Counted from the first letter of the stretch, positions 11,824-22,655 are shown. The stretch: 64,000 nt of DNA from Riptortus pedestris (GCA_019009955.1 CM032230.1:11027501-11091500); one strand, 5' to 3'. Notes: generated by a model not told the origin, from the sequence alone. A program made the numbers and translations.

Positions 11824-12308
11824 TAGTCCGTCACGCAGGGCCTGCTTAAACTAAGCAGATTTGCCAAGTGAAGTTTTACAATAGAGAAATCTGCCCCATA
11901 ACATCTGTAGTAATCATGGATCTCTAAACCTATTCACGAGGGACGAACAGTTTACGGAAACTGCCTCCAGAGCTCTCGGCGGATAGTCCCGAACATAGCC
12001 GACTCCTGCCGACCACGCACAGAATACAAATGCAAATATCTCGATTAATATTCAAGATACAGAATAAATGTATAGATTAATATTTATAGTAAAATTAATT
12101 TGCCATAAGATTGAAGCATTACAATTTTTCGATTCGATGTATAATAACTGAGATATTTTGAACTTTCAAAAATCCCCCCTCTAAACCCCCCCCCTCCACC
12201 TGGTCGGATTTCAGCCATTAACGAACTTGATCTTTCTTTTTCCATAAAACGATTAAATTATGAGTTTGGTAACGATCAAACAAAAATTGCGACCTCGAGA
12301 GCGTTAAC

Positions 12309-12364
<56 letters not shown>

Positions 12365-12470
12365 GAACGGATCTCATTTTCGTCATCTCCTGGGTTGGAT
12401 CGATGGACATTTGGAGAAATTTTTTGAAACTCATGTCATGAGTACGACCTCAAGGGAAATCTGCTAAAAA
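11824..12470 (+). repeat. Family B, full-length
   Basis: L end AGTCCGTCACGCAGGG; longer L2 body with CACGAGGGACGAACAG and CTCTCGGCGGATAGTC; poly-C block near 12173-12195; GCGACCTCGAGAGCGTTAAC before (TA)n at 12311-12359; R module with ATTTTCGTCATC; end GGGAAATCTGCTAAAA. The first half of the terminal palindrome is deleted (CCTCAAGGGAAATC). Confidence 0.9.
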
Positions 12471-12509
12471 TACATTTGTTGAATAGTCTCGATGCGAACG
12501 ACATGAAAA

Positions 12510-12870
12510 AAGTCCGTCACAAAGGGGCTGAGTAAACACAGCAGATTTCCCACGTGCGGATATGACACACTATTGATCTAATCTCACCATATATTTTACA
12601 TGTCTAAATAAAAATCTGATGAATATAATTGGGGGTTTACTGATGGCAGTTTCTTACTTAAAATCACGGAGATTTTATGACTTTTTGAATCTCTTCCTTC
12701 TATGCCATTCCCCTTTCGCTTTCAGCCATTAACGAATATGATCTTTAGTGTTAAATGAAACAGTTAAATATCTAGTATGGTATAGATCAAATAAAGGTTT
12801 TCGAGTAAAGGGCGTAAAATCGTATATGACGCCATCACATAACATATCTCACACGGTAAATGCTGAATGG
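12510..12870 (+). repeat. Family B, left half
   Basis: AAGTCCGTCACAAAGGGGCTG then CAGCAGATTTCCCACGTGCG and the L1-type body (TATGACACACTATTGATCT, AATTGGGGGTTTACTG). It starts only 40 bp after the preceding full copy and fades before a (TA)n tract. Confidence 0.8.
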
Positions 12871-13106
12871 AAACATTTGGTATTATTAATCTCTTTGTCA
12901 TAAAGTTTAGAGGTGAATTATGCAAATTTAATACTTCTGAAATTTCATCTTTATTTAGACACTAAAAAAAAAATTATTTAATCTATATTTATATTAAATT
13001 ATGATTTATTGGATTAAGTATTTTAGTTATTCAGATTAATATTGATATTATATTACTTAGCAATGTATATATAATATATAAATATATAATGTATAATAAA
13101 ATTTGT

Positions 13107-14071
13107 ATTCTAAAAGCAACAGAGCATTTTGCACAAAGAGCATCAGTCGCCTGCTCACGTTTAAAGGAAATACTTCGAAAAGGGAAGAGCGACACATGGG
13201 AAACGAAGATTACACTTTTTGAAGCAATCATGTAATCAACTCTTCTGTATGCCTTTGGAATCTGGAGCTTAAATTACTTGGACCAACTGGAATCGGCCAA
13301 CCTTGCATTTTTCAAATCTTTGTATTTTTGGCCGAAATGCACACCAAACTATATGGTTTGACTGGAAACTGGGCGGAGCCACATAACAGTTCAGGTGTTA
13401 AAAAAAATCCTTAATTTCAGTATAAAAATATTTTTCAATCTCCGAAAATATTATAGCAAGAAAGTGTTTCAGTAGATTAATAGCACTGGATGCCACTAAT
13501 CATGATACAAACTATAATTGGGTCTCACAACTAAAAGTATTGTAATAGCAAATTTAAATAATGTGCAAGAGTATTTTACCAATATCTCGTGTGAAACTTC
13601 CTAGCAAAAAAAAAACAAAATTTTGGAAAAAGCAACAAGTCACATATTATCCACCGACATCAATAGATTATATAGTACATCATTCAATCCCTTTTATAGA
13701 TGTGTCTGTCATTATACCAGCCCCCATCCCGAAGATTATCTTAAATTCAAAGTGAATATGAAGAGAGTAAGATTAGTAAGTCAACTTAGAATTTCAAATA
13801 ACGACTACTTGGAGCTATATCACAATAAAAAAATGAAAGTAATAACATCCGGAGAAATTTGTGAATGCTGCCAGGAATTTATATCAGACGGATTAAAACA
13901 TTTATTATTGCAATGCTCGGGAATATTGCTATTATAGAGAGTAATACTTGAAGAAGGTTATAGACCTTCTTCTTCTTCTTATTAAGTGATGACTTAATGT
14001 CACTGGAAAATATTCTTAACATTGAAGACATTTATAAATTGAACATGATTTATTCAGCAGTATGCAACTAG
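13107..14071 (+). pseudogene. LINE reverse transcriptase, C-terminal remnant
   Basis: Conceptual translation, with in-frame stops and at least one frame change, gives the end of a non-LTR retrotransposon polyprotein: LKATEHFAQRASVACSRLK, KITLFEAIM, then the hallmark STLLYAFGIWSLNYLDQLES (13231-13290), FFKSLYFWPKCTPNYMV and LETGRSHITVQVLKKI. After a shift, 13623-13937 gives RLVSQLRISNN and a CECCQEF...HLLLQC cysteine/histidine motif. A last piece, DDLMSLENILNIEDIYKLN, ends in TAG at 14069-14071. The element is 5'-truncated and dead. The order and motifs fit LINE C-termini in general; the clade is not fixed. The frame 13561-13755 is a shadow. Confidence 0.8.
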
Positions 14072-14221
14072 GCAACGACTTAGTTTATACCATTATCTTG
14101 AAAATTTAACATTATAATTTAGAAATGACCAACGAAGTCAATTGACGCGTCACAGTAAACAAATAAACAAAAGTAAATACTTATATGTTGAATAGTACTA
14201 ATCAGATTAAATTATAGAGAA

Positions 14222-15041
14222 CTAGCTTCGCCCGGGAATTCATTTGATGCTGAACGGTGATGGCATTTTTTTGGCAAGGCTTTACTGTGCACAATATTTT
14301 GACATTTAACCGTCCCTGTGTTTAGAGTGTAAACCCGTCGTTGATGTGGATTTTTAAATAATAAAATTAATTTTTTATGTAAGACTTCACTGTCCTCCAT
14401 ATTGTCATATTTCCCGTCTCCTGTGCATTGCAGAGCTTTGTATTATTAAGATCAAAATATTAACATAGATTTGAATTAATTAATTTAAACACATACCTAG
14501 TATTATTTAGTTCGGGTGAGTCTTTTATGCCAAATAAAATTGTTCACTTCCGCTAAAGGTTTTAGCGTATATCTCGTTTATAATTTGGTATACGAAAAAA
14601 CTTACAACCCCCACTCCTGCCCGTCCCTAGAAATGTTGGTATGGCTTATTATAATAAAGGCGTTAGTGCTAATACAAATTCCTAGTTTTATTTAGTTCGG
14701 TTGAGTCTTTTGTGCCAAATAAAATTGTTCGCGTCCGCTATAGGTTTTAGCTTATATCTCGGTTATAATTCGGTATACGAAAAAAGTGTATATAACAAAA
14801 GTGACTCTAAATAACAAAGTAAACAACTTTTGTTATGTGCATATTTGCCGAAAAACCAATAGGAAACGAAATATCGCTATTTTTAAATTCAGGGCTCCCT
14901 TATAACCTCCACTCCTGATTGTTTCAGAGAAAATTAAAATAGCCTATGTTCGACTCCTGGCTCTAAGCTACCTTCTCACCAATTTTCAGCCATATCGTTA
15001 AAGCCGTTCTTGAGTTATAAATAGTGTAACTAACACGACTT

Positions 15042-15048
<7 letters not shown>
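14222..15048 (-). mobile_element. Non-autonomous Helitron-like element
   Basis: The 3' terminus on the minus strand is TTCCCGGGCGAAG then CTAG (14222-14225) and T; the inner hairpin spacer is shortened here. Internal modules match the copy at 17240 (GGAAACGAAATATCGCTATT, CCCACTCCTG). The 5' end differs: on the plus strand it reads GCCGTTCTTGAGTTATAAAT, then TAACTAACACGACTTTCTTT, then (TA)n. It is therefore a sister subfamily sharing the body and 3' end. It lies between a LINE coding remnant and LINE-like tails and may have split that LINE. Confidence 0.75.

Positions 15049-15097
<49 letters not shown>
15046..15097. repeat. (TA)n microsatellite
   Basis: About 52 bp of pure TA at the 5' edge of the Helitron-like element. 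Confidence 0.97.
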
Positions 15098-15100
<3 letters not shown>

Positions 15101-15129
15101 AGAAGTTTAAGTACCTGAAAACATTTAAT

Positions 15130-15274
15130 AAAAAAAAATGTAAAATGTATTATTGTATTGTATAGAGTAGGTTAGTATAATGTCACTAGTTCTCATATGA
15201 ATATGTATATTTTTTTTTTTGCCAGACTCTCGCTAAAATATGTAAATATTAGCCAATAAAATCTATCTATCTAA
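15130..15274 (+). repeat. LINE-type 3' tail 1
   Basis: Ends TTAGCCAATAAAATCTATCT with a short TCTA-type tail after a T-rich stretch. This is a plausible 3' end of the LINE at 13107-14071; the assignment is inferred from position and from similarity to the next tail. Confidence 0.45.
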
Positions 15275-15299
15275 TGTTTAATATGTTATATTATATTGG

Positions 15300-15382
15300 C
15301 AACTTTTCTAGCACTAACTGGGTCAGGCTTTAGGCTACATGTTTGTAAACATAAGCCAATAAACTATCTCTATCTATCTATA
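15300..15382 (+). repeat. LINE-type 3' tail 2
   Basis: Second sequence with the same ending: ACATAAGCCAATAAACTATC and (TCTA)n at 15365-15382. Two such ends about 110 bp apart suggest a second, very short 5'-truncated insertion. Confidence 0.45.
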
Positions 15383-16209
15383 AACGATGAGATACTTGTC
15401 CCACCTTGGACAAAATATGTGATCATAAATGGCCTCTTTTTATACTAAATATTTTCTAGTTTAATTTAGTAAAGGTACATTTTTGATAGTATTCATCTTG
15501 TGTATAAATACATCCTTCAGACATGAAGTTCTTTAATTTATTTTTAAACCAAGAATATTTTTAATAGATTTAACTCATTTGGGCAGAGAGTTAGAGATTT
15601 ATATTTCTGAAAATGATTGGCTTATCTCGTAATTTTTTGCTTGTGGTAGGTGGTCTTAATCGTTCAAGTTGAAGGCTCATTAAAGGTAAATCCTCTTGAC
15701 AGCCCAAAGAGGTATTCCTGCATTTCACAAAATGAGAATGCAATCTGGATCTTTTTAATTGTTCCTCAGCCAGGCAGAGGGATCTCCATGCCTTAAGTGT
15801 CCATAATGACTCTTTGCAATTAGAACATTCTACTTTCGTAACTTCTAATTATCAGGCATTGCGCAGTAAGTATGCTCCTCACTTTGATAAAGTAACTTTC
15901 GAAACAGGATGATTCTGGGGCCATTCATTGCGTTGCATTCTATACCTGTTAATTGTTATTATCCACCTGTTGGTTCTCAATGTTTGAAGGGGTTAAAGAC
16001 ATTAACGAATTTACCAAGGTTATTGGCCTCACCACCATTTTTTTTTATAATTGCTTTCAGAATACATATTTTCATATATATGTATATTACACCTTCACCT
16101 ATAAAATCTGAACGGTAGGACAGCTTACATTTACAGGCGTGAAAATATCTACGGTTGGGCAATGGCAAATTTCGCCTCCCTAAACCTAAAGAAACGCTAA
16201 TAAATAATT
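15383..16209. other. Unassigned; shares a short repeat with 47.2 kb
   Basis: At about 15515-15545 the sequence CTTCAGACATGAAGTTCTTT also occurs near 47250 beside a hammerhead-like motif. No gene recognised. Confidence 0.35.
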
Positions 16210-16760
16210 AAGTTCGTCACGCAAGGGCTGCGGTAACTAAGCAGATTTCTCACGTGCAGGGGTAACACAGCAGTTATATAATCTCACCACATATTCTCTA
16301 CTTTTACGTAAAAGACCGGTTTTTTTTGTATTTTCAAATAGTTTTACAAGATTGGTTTTGAAATGTTTTTCGAATTCCCCCTTAAACCACAAACATTAAA
16401 GAGTTAAGAACGAAAAATCTTAAATGATGAGTTCATCGCACAACGTATTAGCAAGTATCTCACCTAGTAAATATTGAAAACAATATTTAGTATTTAAGCT
16501 TCAAATAAAGTGGTCCATAATATAACAGAGTAAAGTTTATGTGGCATGAGTAGGAAATTTCTCAGTAAATATTCAAGATAGAGAATAAATCTATATAACA
16601 ATAATAGTAAATTTAATTTGCAATTAAATTGATTCTATACAATTTATCGATCCGATAACAGAGCATGATTTCAATCCATATATTTAATCATGGAATATAA
16701 CGCTTCAATATTGAGTTTAGTAACGATCAAACAAAAATTGCAACCTCTAGAGCACTAATA
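16210..16760 (+). repeat. Family B, left two-thirds
   Basis: L end AAGTTCGTCACGCAAGGGCT; body with ATTCAAGATAGAGAATAAAT; ends at CAACCTCTAGAGCACTAATA, exactly where (TA)n should start. The R half is missing. Confidence 0.85.
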
Positions 16761-17173
16761 GTAGGATTCGAAACAGTCAACAGAAGTAGACAAGGAAAAC
16801 AGGAGGATTTATGAACCTTGCTGTGGGTATTTCAAGGGAAAATACTCAATTGAAAAATGGAGCGTTAAAGGTTTATAGGTGCAATGTTCAAGAGCCACAG
16901 CCGAAGTTTTAAAAGAATTGGGATTATCCACAATGGACCTACAGGAATTTCTCTACTGTTGTACTCAAGATTATTAAATTATCATTTATACAAATAATGG
17001 CACCACATAAAGCTGCTCTCCTTTCCACATTACCTACTTGAGAATTTAATTGGAATTGCTCGTTTTAAAAATAATAAAAATATAAAAGATAAATAAAATT
17101 TTACCCACTTAGCCAGGTAAGGAGGCTGTCCGCGATGGGAACCCTCCAGAATGAGGGCAACCTGTTTTGCTGT

Positions 17174-17181
<8 letters not shown>
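16761..17181. other. Unassigned
   Basis: No motif or useful open frame seen. Confidence 0.35.

Positions 17182-17239
<58 letters not shown>
17182..17239. repeat. (TA)n microsatellite
   Basis: About 58 bp of TA preceded by TG repeats; it abuts the 3' CTAG of the Helitron-like element. It forces the spurious IYIYIY peptides in both strands here. Confidence 0.97.
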
Positions 17240-17240
<1 letters not shown>

Positions 17241-18169
17241 TAGCTCAGATAGTCGGCTGGCTTCGCCCGGGAATTCATTTGCGGCTGGATGGTGATGGTA
17301 TTCTTTTGGCATGGCTTTACTTTGCACAATATTCTGACATTTACCCTTCCCAGTGTTTAGGGTTAATACTCGTCGTTTCTGTGGATTTGACAATAATAAA
17401 ATTATGTAAGACTTCCCTGTTCTCCATATTTTCATATTTCCCGTATTCTGTGCATTATGCATAGATTTAAATTATTAAGGACAAAATATTATAATAACAT
17501 ATTCTAATTTGAATTATTTTGTCCTGGTTGGTTCTAATTTGAACCTGGTAGTTTATATTGAAAAGAATTGTTGAGCAAATTTCTCTAAATAACAAAATAA
17601 ACAGCTTTATTATGCGCATATTTGCCGAAACCCCAATAGGAAACGAAATATCACTATATTTAATATCAGGCTTCCCTTATAACCCCCACTCCTACCCGTA
17701 CATATACCAAGTTTTATTTATTTCGGTTGGGTCTTTTGTCCCAAATAAAATTGTTCACTTCCGCTATAAGTTTTAGCGTATATATCGTTTATAATTCGTT
17801 ATTCGAAAAAAGTGTATATAACAAAAGTTACTCTAAATAACAAAATAAACAACTTTTGTTATGTTCATACTTGCCGAAAAACCAATAGGAAACGAAATAT
17901 CGCTATTTTTAATTTCAGGCCTTCCTTATAACCCCCACTCCTGTTCATCCCAGAGAATTTTAATATAGCCTAAAGTCTAAGTTGGGTCAGTAGTAATATA
18001 TATACCAAGTTTCATAAAATTTGGTTCAGCCGTTTAAGCATGAAAAGGTAACAAACAAACAAACAAACATGCAAAAAAAAAAAAAACGCAGTTATGGTGT
18101 CTATGACATGTGAAACGAAAAGTTATCGTGAAATTTTGAGAAAAAAATCAATGTACAGACAGAGGTTAC

Positions 18170-18178
<9 letters not shown>
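17240..18178 (-). mobile_element. Non-autonomous Helitron-like element, about 940 bp
   Basis: Minus-strand 3' end: TTCCCGGGCGAAGCCAGCCG, spacer, CTAG (17240-17243), T. Minus-strand 5' end at about 18178: AAAATTGTAACCTCTGTCTG, as in the 8719 copy. The body has two direct copies of a module (about 17575-17700 and 17830-17950) containing AATAACAAAATAAACA, CCAATAGGAAACGAAATATC and CCCCCACTCCT. A (GTTT)n-like stretch lies at 18047-18070. Flanked by (TA)n on both sides. No protein-coding capacity. Confidence 0.8.
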
Positions 18179-18224
<46 letters not shown>

Positions 18225-18248
18225 GTGTGTGTGTGTGCGTGTGCGTGT
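18175..18248. repeat. (TA)n then (TG)n microsatellite
   Basis: About 48 bp TA then about 24 bp of TG/CG alternation, at the 5' edge of the Helitron-like element. The 85-aa and 73-aa open frames here are artefacts. Confidence 0.97.
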
Positions 18249-18249
18249 G

Positions 18250-18934
18250 AATATCTATTTCCGATATAAGTGGAATAAATTAGTAACGAAAGTGAGAGAA
18301 ACTTCTCTACTCCGAAAAGCAATCACGTTTATAGTTAGACTATATTATTAGAAATCCACTCAGCATTTGTAGAGCTAATGCCGGACTTGTAAATGGTTTA
18401 GGTATATAGCAAATGAGTTGCAGAGCAAAGCCCCTGACCGCAAAGGAGTTGCACGAGGTTCATGTGACAGGGTTTTAGCCGATAACTGCAAGCAAGCACC
18501 CTGAGAACGGACATCGCCGGGGGAATCCGAGCGTTAACAACCGGCACGAGATCGTGACTTAACAACCTCTTGCTTTTATTCGCCCAAATAACATAACTGC
18601 GATATTATTATAGCTGACTCAGCGGAAAGAAACTAAGCCTCAAATATCTTCAATGGTTTTTTTTTCTCTTCTCGTTCTAATTTATTTATTAATAAAAGGT
18701 CTCTTGTTGTAATCGGATTGAGTTTCGCAAATCGTCCTAATGGACGGCATTTCGAGCAAAATTGAAAAATGAAATCGCCATTCAATTTGCTCAAGCTCAT
18801 GATATGATTGCACAAAAAGTTCTACTTGCATACCGCTAAATTATTTTCCTAATTTGATTTGACTTTTAAAACATTGTATACTCTCATTATGGCCGCAACT
18901 AAACTTACTTAATATCAACGGAAGGATCAAAAAG
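18250..18934. other. Unassigned; GC-richer block 18370-18560
   Basis: The block with GCACGAGGTTCATGTGACAG and ATCGCCGGGGGAATCCGAGC stands out in composition but gives no convincing open frame, tRNA fold or family match. Confidence 0.3.
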
Positions 18935-19770
18935 GTCAAACACCTCCACTCTTAAAACTTCTTTATTACAGGCAAAGTACTTTCGGGGCGAACCGTCCCA
19001 TCATCAGTGCTCTGTGACACAACATTATACTTTCAAAAACATGTAATATATATGAATAAACAAATATATAAATGTAAAAGTCAACAAAGGCAGTCGAATA
19101 TTAAAAACATTTAAAAAACAAACAAAAAAGGATATAAAATGCAACAATTATGACTAAAACATTACAAATAAATAAATATTAAAAGCAATAAATAACAAAA
19201 TAACTAGGAGATAGAGAGGAACAGACCTAGAGTTGGTCCCTATTGAGCCGACATCTCCGGCGAGACTGGGAGCCTACACGGGCCAGGGCAGCTACTGCAG
19301 AGGACGGAACATGCTTGAGCACGCCACCCTCCCCCCTAATATTAATATTCTTATCCTCCAGCATGTCCATCCTGATCCATAACTGCTCTACTACATCCAT
19401 TTTCTTCCCTTTGCCAAGGTGGTCGGGCACCTCGAACTCAACGGCATTTGCTTCATGGCTTTCGTTTAAAATATGTTTACGTACCTCCGATGTCTTGGTG
19501 GAAAGGTGCTCTTTTAATCTGCTCCTTAGCTTCCTTCCACTTTGCCCCACATATGAGCTTCCGCAAGTCAGGCAAGCAACCCGATACACACCAGACCTAT
19601 CCAGTGGATCGACCGCATCCTTAATCCTTGGGAGCATATGTTTTAGGGAGCTTAGACTTCGATAGGCAGTACGAAGGCCAACCTTTTCCAGCATGCGTCC
19701 TATCTTCTCGGAAAATTTCCCTAGGTATGGGATGCTGAGTTGGCCCACAGGATTCCGAGTCTCTCTCTCG

Positions 19771-19772
<2 letters not shown>
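18935..19772 (-). mobile_element. Penelope-like element, 5'-truncated, with GIY-YIG domain
   Basis: The minus frame ending at 19227 encodes the C-terminus of a Penelope-like retroelement: linker (SIPYLGKFSEKIGRMLEKVG), then a GIY-YIG nuclease domain with SGVYRVACLTCGSSYVGQSG, the basic helix GRKLRSRLKEHL and a trailing VVEQLWIRMDM. In known Penelope-like elements this domain follows the reverse transcriptase and nicks DNA for target-primed insertion. Here the reverse transcriptase is gone; the frame runs into (TA)n at 19773, so its first 22 or so residues (IYIYIY) and ATG are artefacts. About 290 bp of 3' non-coding DNA follows, with a hammerhead-like core. The plus frame at 19243-19665 is a shadow. 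Confidence 0.88.
18981..19007 (-). ncRNA. Hammerhead-ribozyme-like core in the Penelope-like 3' region
   Basis: On the minus strand: CTGATGA (19007-19001), a GC-rich hairpin TGGGACGGTTCGCCCC, then GAAA (18984-18981). This is the order CUGANGA, stem II, GAAA of the hammerhead core. Hammerhead motifs are established in Penelope-like elements. A weak helix III (AGTAC pairing with GTAAT, one mismatch) may follow. I could not find a convincing helix I, so activity is not claimed. Confidence 0.5.

Positions 19773-19824
<52 letters not shown>
19773..19824. repeat. (TA)n microsatellite
   Basis: About 52 bp of TA at the truncation point of the Penelope-like element. Confidence 0.97.
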
Positions 19825-19825
<1 letters not shown>

Positions 19826-20240
19826 CTTTACAGGGCATGGACCGGCTAGAAGCTATTTACTAAATTTAAAATTTTTGAAAAGGCCAGTACATTTGTGGCG
19901 GACGAACAAGGTAGACAGACATACGTCCGTCAAATATTTGACTGTAAACTTTTGGAATGACCAAGACAAAAACTTATGAAAAGAATAATGCTCAATGGAC
20001 ATAATTGGCCCGTTGCCGAGTACGATCTAATTTTTGTTTTTACTAATAATTTTATGTTATTTAAACGTGATACAAATTATACAAAATTATTAGGGTAAAT
20101 CTTGTAAAAAATATAAAAACAAATAAAGGCCATGTGACTCCTTACTTGACATTAATTGATAAAAAGATGTACTCTAATTATATTTTCTTTTCTTTATCAT
20201 TTACCAGTTTCGTTTTAGTTATTTTTTTACTTTTTTTATA
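19825..20240. other. Unassigned
   Basis: An open frame (about 19830-19977, +, with RPVHLWRTNK and FWNDQDKNL) is not recognised. It could be coding debris or chance. Confidence 0.3.
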
Positions 20241-20244
20241 ACTA

Positions 20245-21045
20245 CTAGATTACCCGGCAAACGTTGTTTTGCCATATAAATTATTCCTAGTTTCTAGATA
20301 AATTCTAGTGTAGACAAAAAGTAACTTACTTATTATAAGTGTGTATGTGGTATATGCATGGAGCGCTATGAACGATAAGGGAATATAAAAATAACAAACG
20401 CCAAACAATATTATTTTTAAGCTATTATAGTTTATTTCTTAAAATTACATATCACATATTATTTACGACAGTAACACTAACAAACAACATCAATCTTTTA
20501 ATGCTATAGCGTGAACAATATTTTTTGTTAGCCCATCTTTAGCGAGCACAAACAAACTGGATGGTTTACCCACTCGTGAGCATGCTACGTACAATTGCCC
20601 GTGTGAAAAACATGGTGTACTCAAATCTAAGCCACAAATAGACATCGTTTGGCCTTGGGATTTGTTGATTGTCATTGCAAATTGAAATTTTAATCTAAGT
20701 ACAGTTAAAAACACTATAATTGATCAGTTATCGAGCGGGATGATAATGATTAAATTACTAAAATGGCTATACAAAAAATAGGGGTTGATGATAAAAAAGT
20801 AAAAATTTAGGGTTGTATGTATTTTTTAATGCCACATTATAAAAAAATAAAAACAAAAAATTTCGTCCAAAATTTAAAAAAAAAATGTTAAGGGTGAACA
20901 ACCCTTATCAATTTGGGGTATGAAAAATAGATTGTAGCCGATTCTCAGACCTACTGAATACGCATATAAAATTTGGTAAAAATCGGTAAAGCCGTTTCGG
21001 AGGAGTACGCTAACTAACATTGTGATATGGAAATTTTATATATTA
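20245..21045 (-). mobile_element. Helitron-like element retaining helicase C-terminus
   Basis: Minus-strand 3' end: perfect hairpin GGCAAA-ACAACG-TTTGCC (20273-20256), seven-base spacer GGGTAAT, CTAG (20248-20245), then T. This is a textbook Helitron 3' terminus. The 5' end is near 21045: minus AATATATAAAATTTCCATAT, then CACAATGTTAGTTAG, with CTCCTCCGAAACGGC just inside (20995-21010 region). Such ends are common in insect Helitron/Helentron relatives. It contains the helicase remnant at 20490-20714. Confidence 0.85.
20490..20714 (-). pseudogene. Helitron PIF1-type helicase, C-terminal fragment
   Basis: 75 codons reading FQFAMTINKSQGQTMSICGL, DLSTPCFSHGQLYVACSRVG and LFVLAKDGLTKNIVHAIALK. TINKSQGQT and YVACSRVG are the conserved late motifs of PIF1-family helicases. 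This family supplies the helicase half of the Helitron Rep/Hel protein that unwinds and transfers DNA. A full protein exceeds 1000 residues, so only the tail remains. The ATG lies inside the domain and is not a true start; upstream sequence is non-coding or decayed. The stop lies about 240 bp before the CTAG terminus, as expected. Confidence 0.92.
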
Positions 21046-21234
21046 GATTATAACTATTTTTCTTACATTTATATAAAACAGTTGTTAATAGAAGAAAACT
21101 ATTTTCTATTTCATGTACAATAATTATTGTAAATAACCTATTCCCTATTTTATATTTGGTGGGTAATTATGTAATAAGAAAACTATTGATATTTCTGTAA
21201 GTCATTAATTTTTTATTTACCTTTTTTACTAGTA

Positions 21235-21965
21235 GTAACACCAATATTCTTTTATTTGCTGACTGTATGAGTCATTAATAGTAGTTCAGGTCTTGATCAT
21301 CATGAAGTAAAGGCTACTCCTTGCAAATTGGAAGATGATCTTTTCACATTACTGTGCCCACCCAAGTTCAAAAGATGTTTGATGTCCTCAAAAAATAATT
21401 TTTAGGGCTCCCTTTTCCTTTAAGTCCAATGACCTTACATTCTAATATGTTTCTGATGAAATCGTGGAGCCTTATAATAAACCCAATTTTTTTAAAACCC
21501 TTTAAACTCCTTTTTGAGATGAGTACAACTTTCGCTCCCGTAAATCAGTATACTCCAAAAGAAACAAACATTTGTTGGTATCAATGCTTATATGCTTGCT
21601 TGTTTCTTTTTGATTTGTAAGGAAGCCTTAGCAACTGCAAGTTGTCTTCAGTAATAGTAGGTACAAAAACGTTTTCACTTTATCAAGTATAATGTTTCCG
21701 ATTCTAATATTTATATTTTCTTGGCTTTGTTTCTTCTCTACTCCCAAAACTTTTGTTTTATGTGCTTTTATCTCTAGTTTAGTCTGATCTTGGGCGTCCT
21801 TTAGGACTTATATCATTCTATTCATCTCAAACTTCAGACCCACCGGAGCAATGTCATCTGCAAATTTTATACACTGTGAGGATTTACCGTTTACTTTTTG
21901 TTGTCTCTATTACTTTCGTTATTGTCAGTTCTAAGATGTTAATATACCGAAACCTTAGCCATGCA
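21235..21965 (-). pseudogene. LINE reverse transcriptase remnant with FADD box
   Basis: The minus strand translates, with stops and frame changes, to GKSSQCIKFADDIAPVGLKF; the FADD catalytic box is at 21864-21853. It continues KDAQDQTKLEIKAHKTKVLG, IRIGNIILDKVKTFLYL (the palm-to-thumb region with the usual FxYL), then, shifted, QLAVAKASLQIKKKQ and CFFWSILIYGSESCTHL. It finishes near 21300 with LQGVAFTS and stop codons, followed by a short 3' tail with AATAAAAGAATATTGG. The 5' part is missing. The ending LQG(L/V)AFT is shared with the remnant at 59.0-59.4 kb, so both probably belong to one lineage. The plus frame at 21429-21620 is a shadow. Confidence 0.85.
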
Positions 21966-22049
21966 CTAGCTTCTTTTTCCCAACCTTTTCATGGCCAATA
22001 TCCGTATTAAAAATTCCACACTGTGAATTATAATTCGGTAATTCATACT

Positions 22050-22655
22050 CTATCATACAAATACATTTAACCCGTAAGTGCGGAAATACCATAAAACAGT
22101 TTTCCAATGTTCAACGATTCTAGCTCGATGACGAAAATGAGATTCGTTCAAATATAAAGATTTTTCTTTATCTTTGCTAGAACAGAGAATGTCCAAAGAA
22201 AAGCTCGTAGGCATGATAAAAATTTGAAGTCATAATTAGCGGCTATTAAAATGTAAACCTTCGGCGAGATATTGAAGAAGAAAACTGAGCAATGGAATGA
22301 ATGAAAGAAACGGCGCACTCAGAGAATTATAAATGACAAGGACTGATTCCGGAAGTTGAACCAATCTTTATTTCATGAGTATTTCTTATTGATGGCTGTC
22401 TATCGAGATTGCTGTGTATCCCGCGGATAGACAGAAGGTACGTGCTCCGACATGGAGCACGGGCTCGGCCTAGTTTTCTTCAGCCAATATTCATTTGCTC
22501 GGCCCACACCTGCTCCCGCCTTTTCTTACCCGGCTTTTTAGCCAGGAAAGCAATTCTCTTGCTCACCTTTTCCAACTAGGATCAGAAGCCAGTCTGAAAG
22601 TTTATGAGCAGCTAAAGTTTGCAAGCTGCAATGGTAATACACGTGTGAAAAAGCC
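22050..22655. other. Unassigned; small family B trace
   Basis: GACGAAAATGAGATTCGTTC at about 22133 is a fragment of the family B R module. The GC-richer stretch 22400-22570 has a short plus frame (22495-22704) of unknown nature. Confidence 0.3.

Noticed and set aside
17109..17464. 117- and 109-residue open frames on opposite strands
   Set aside because: Both run through a (TA)n tract giving IYIYIY and then through the Helitron-like 3' region; artefacts.
19243..19665. 140-residue frame (+) opposite the Penelope-like gene
   Set aside because: It is antisense to the GIY-YIG coding frame, which has clear conserved motifs.
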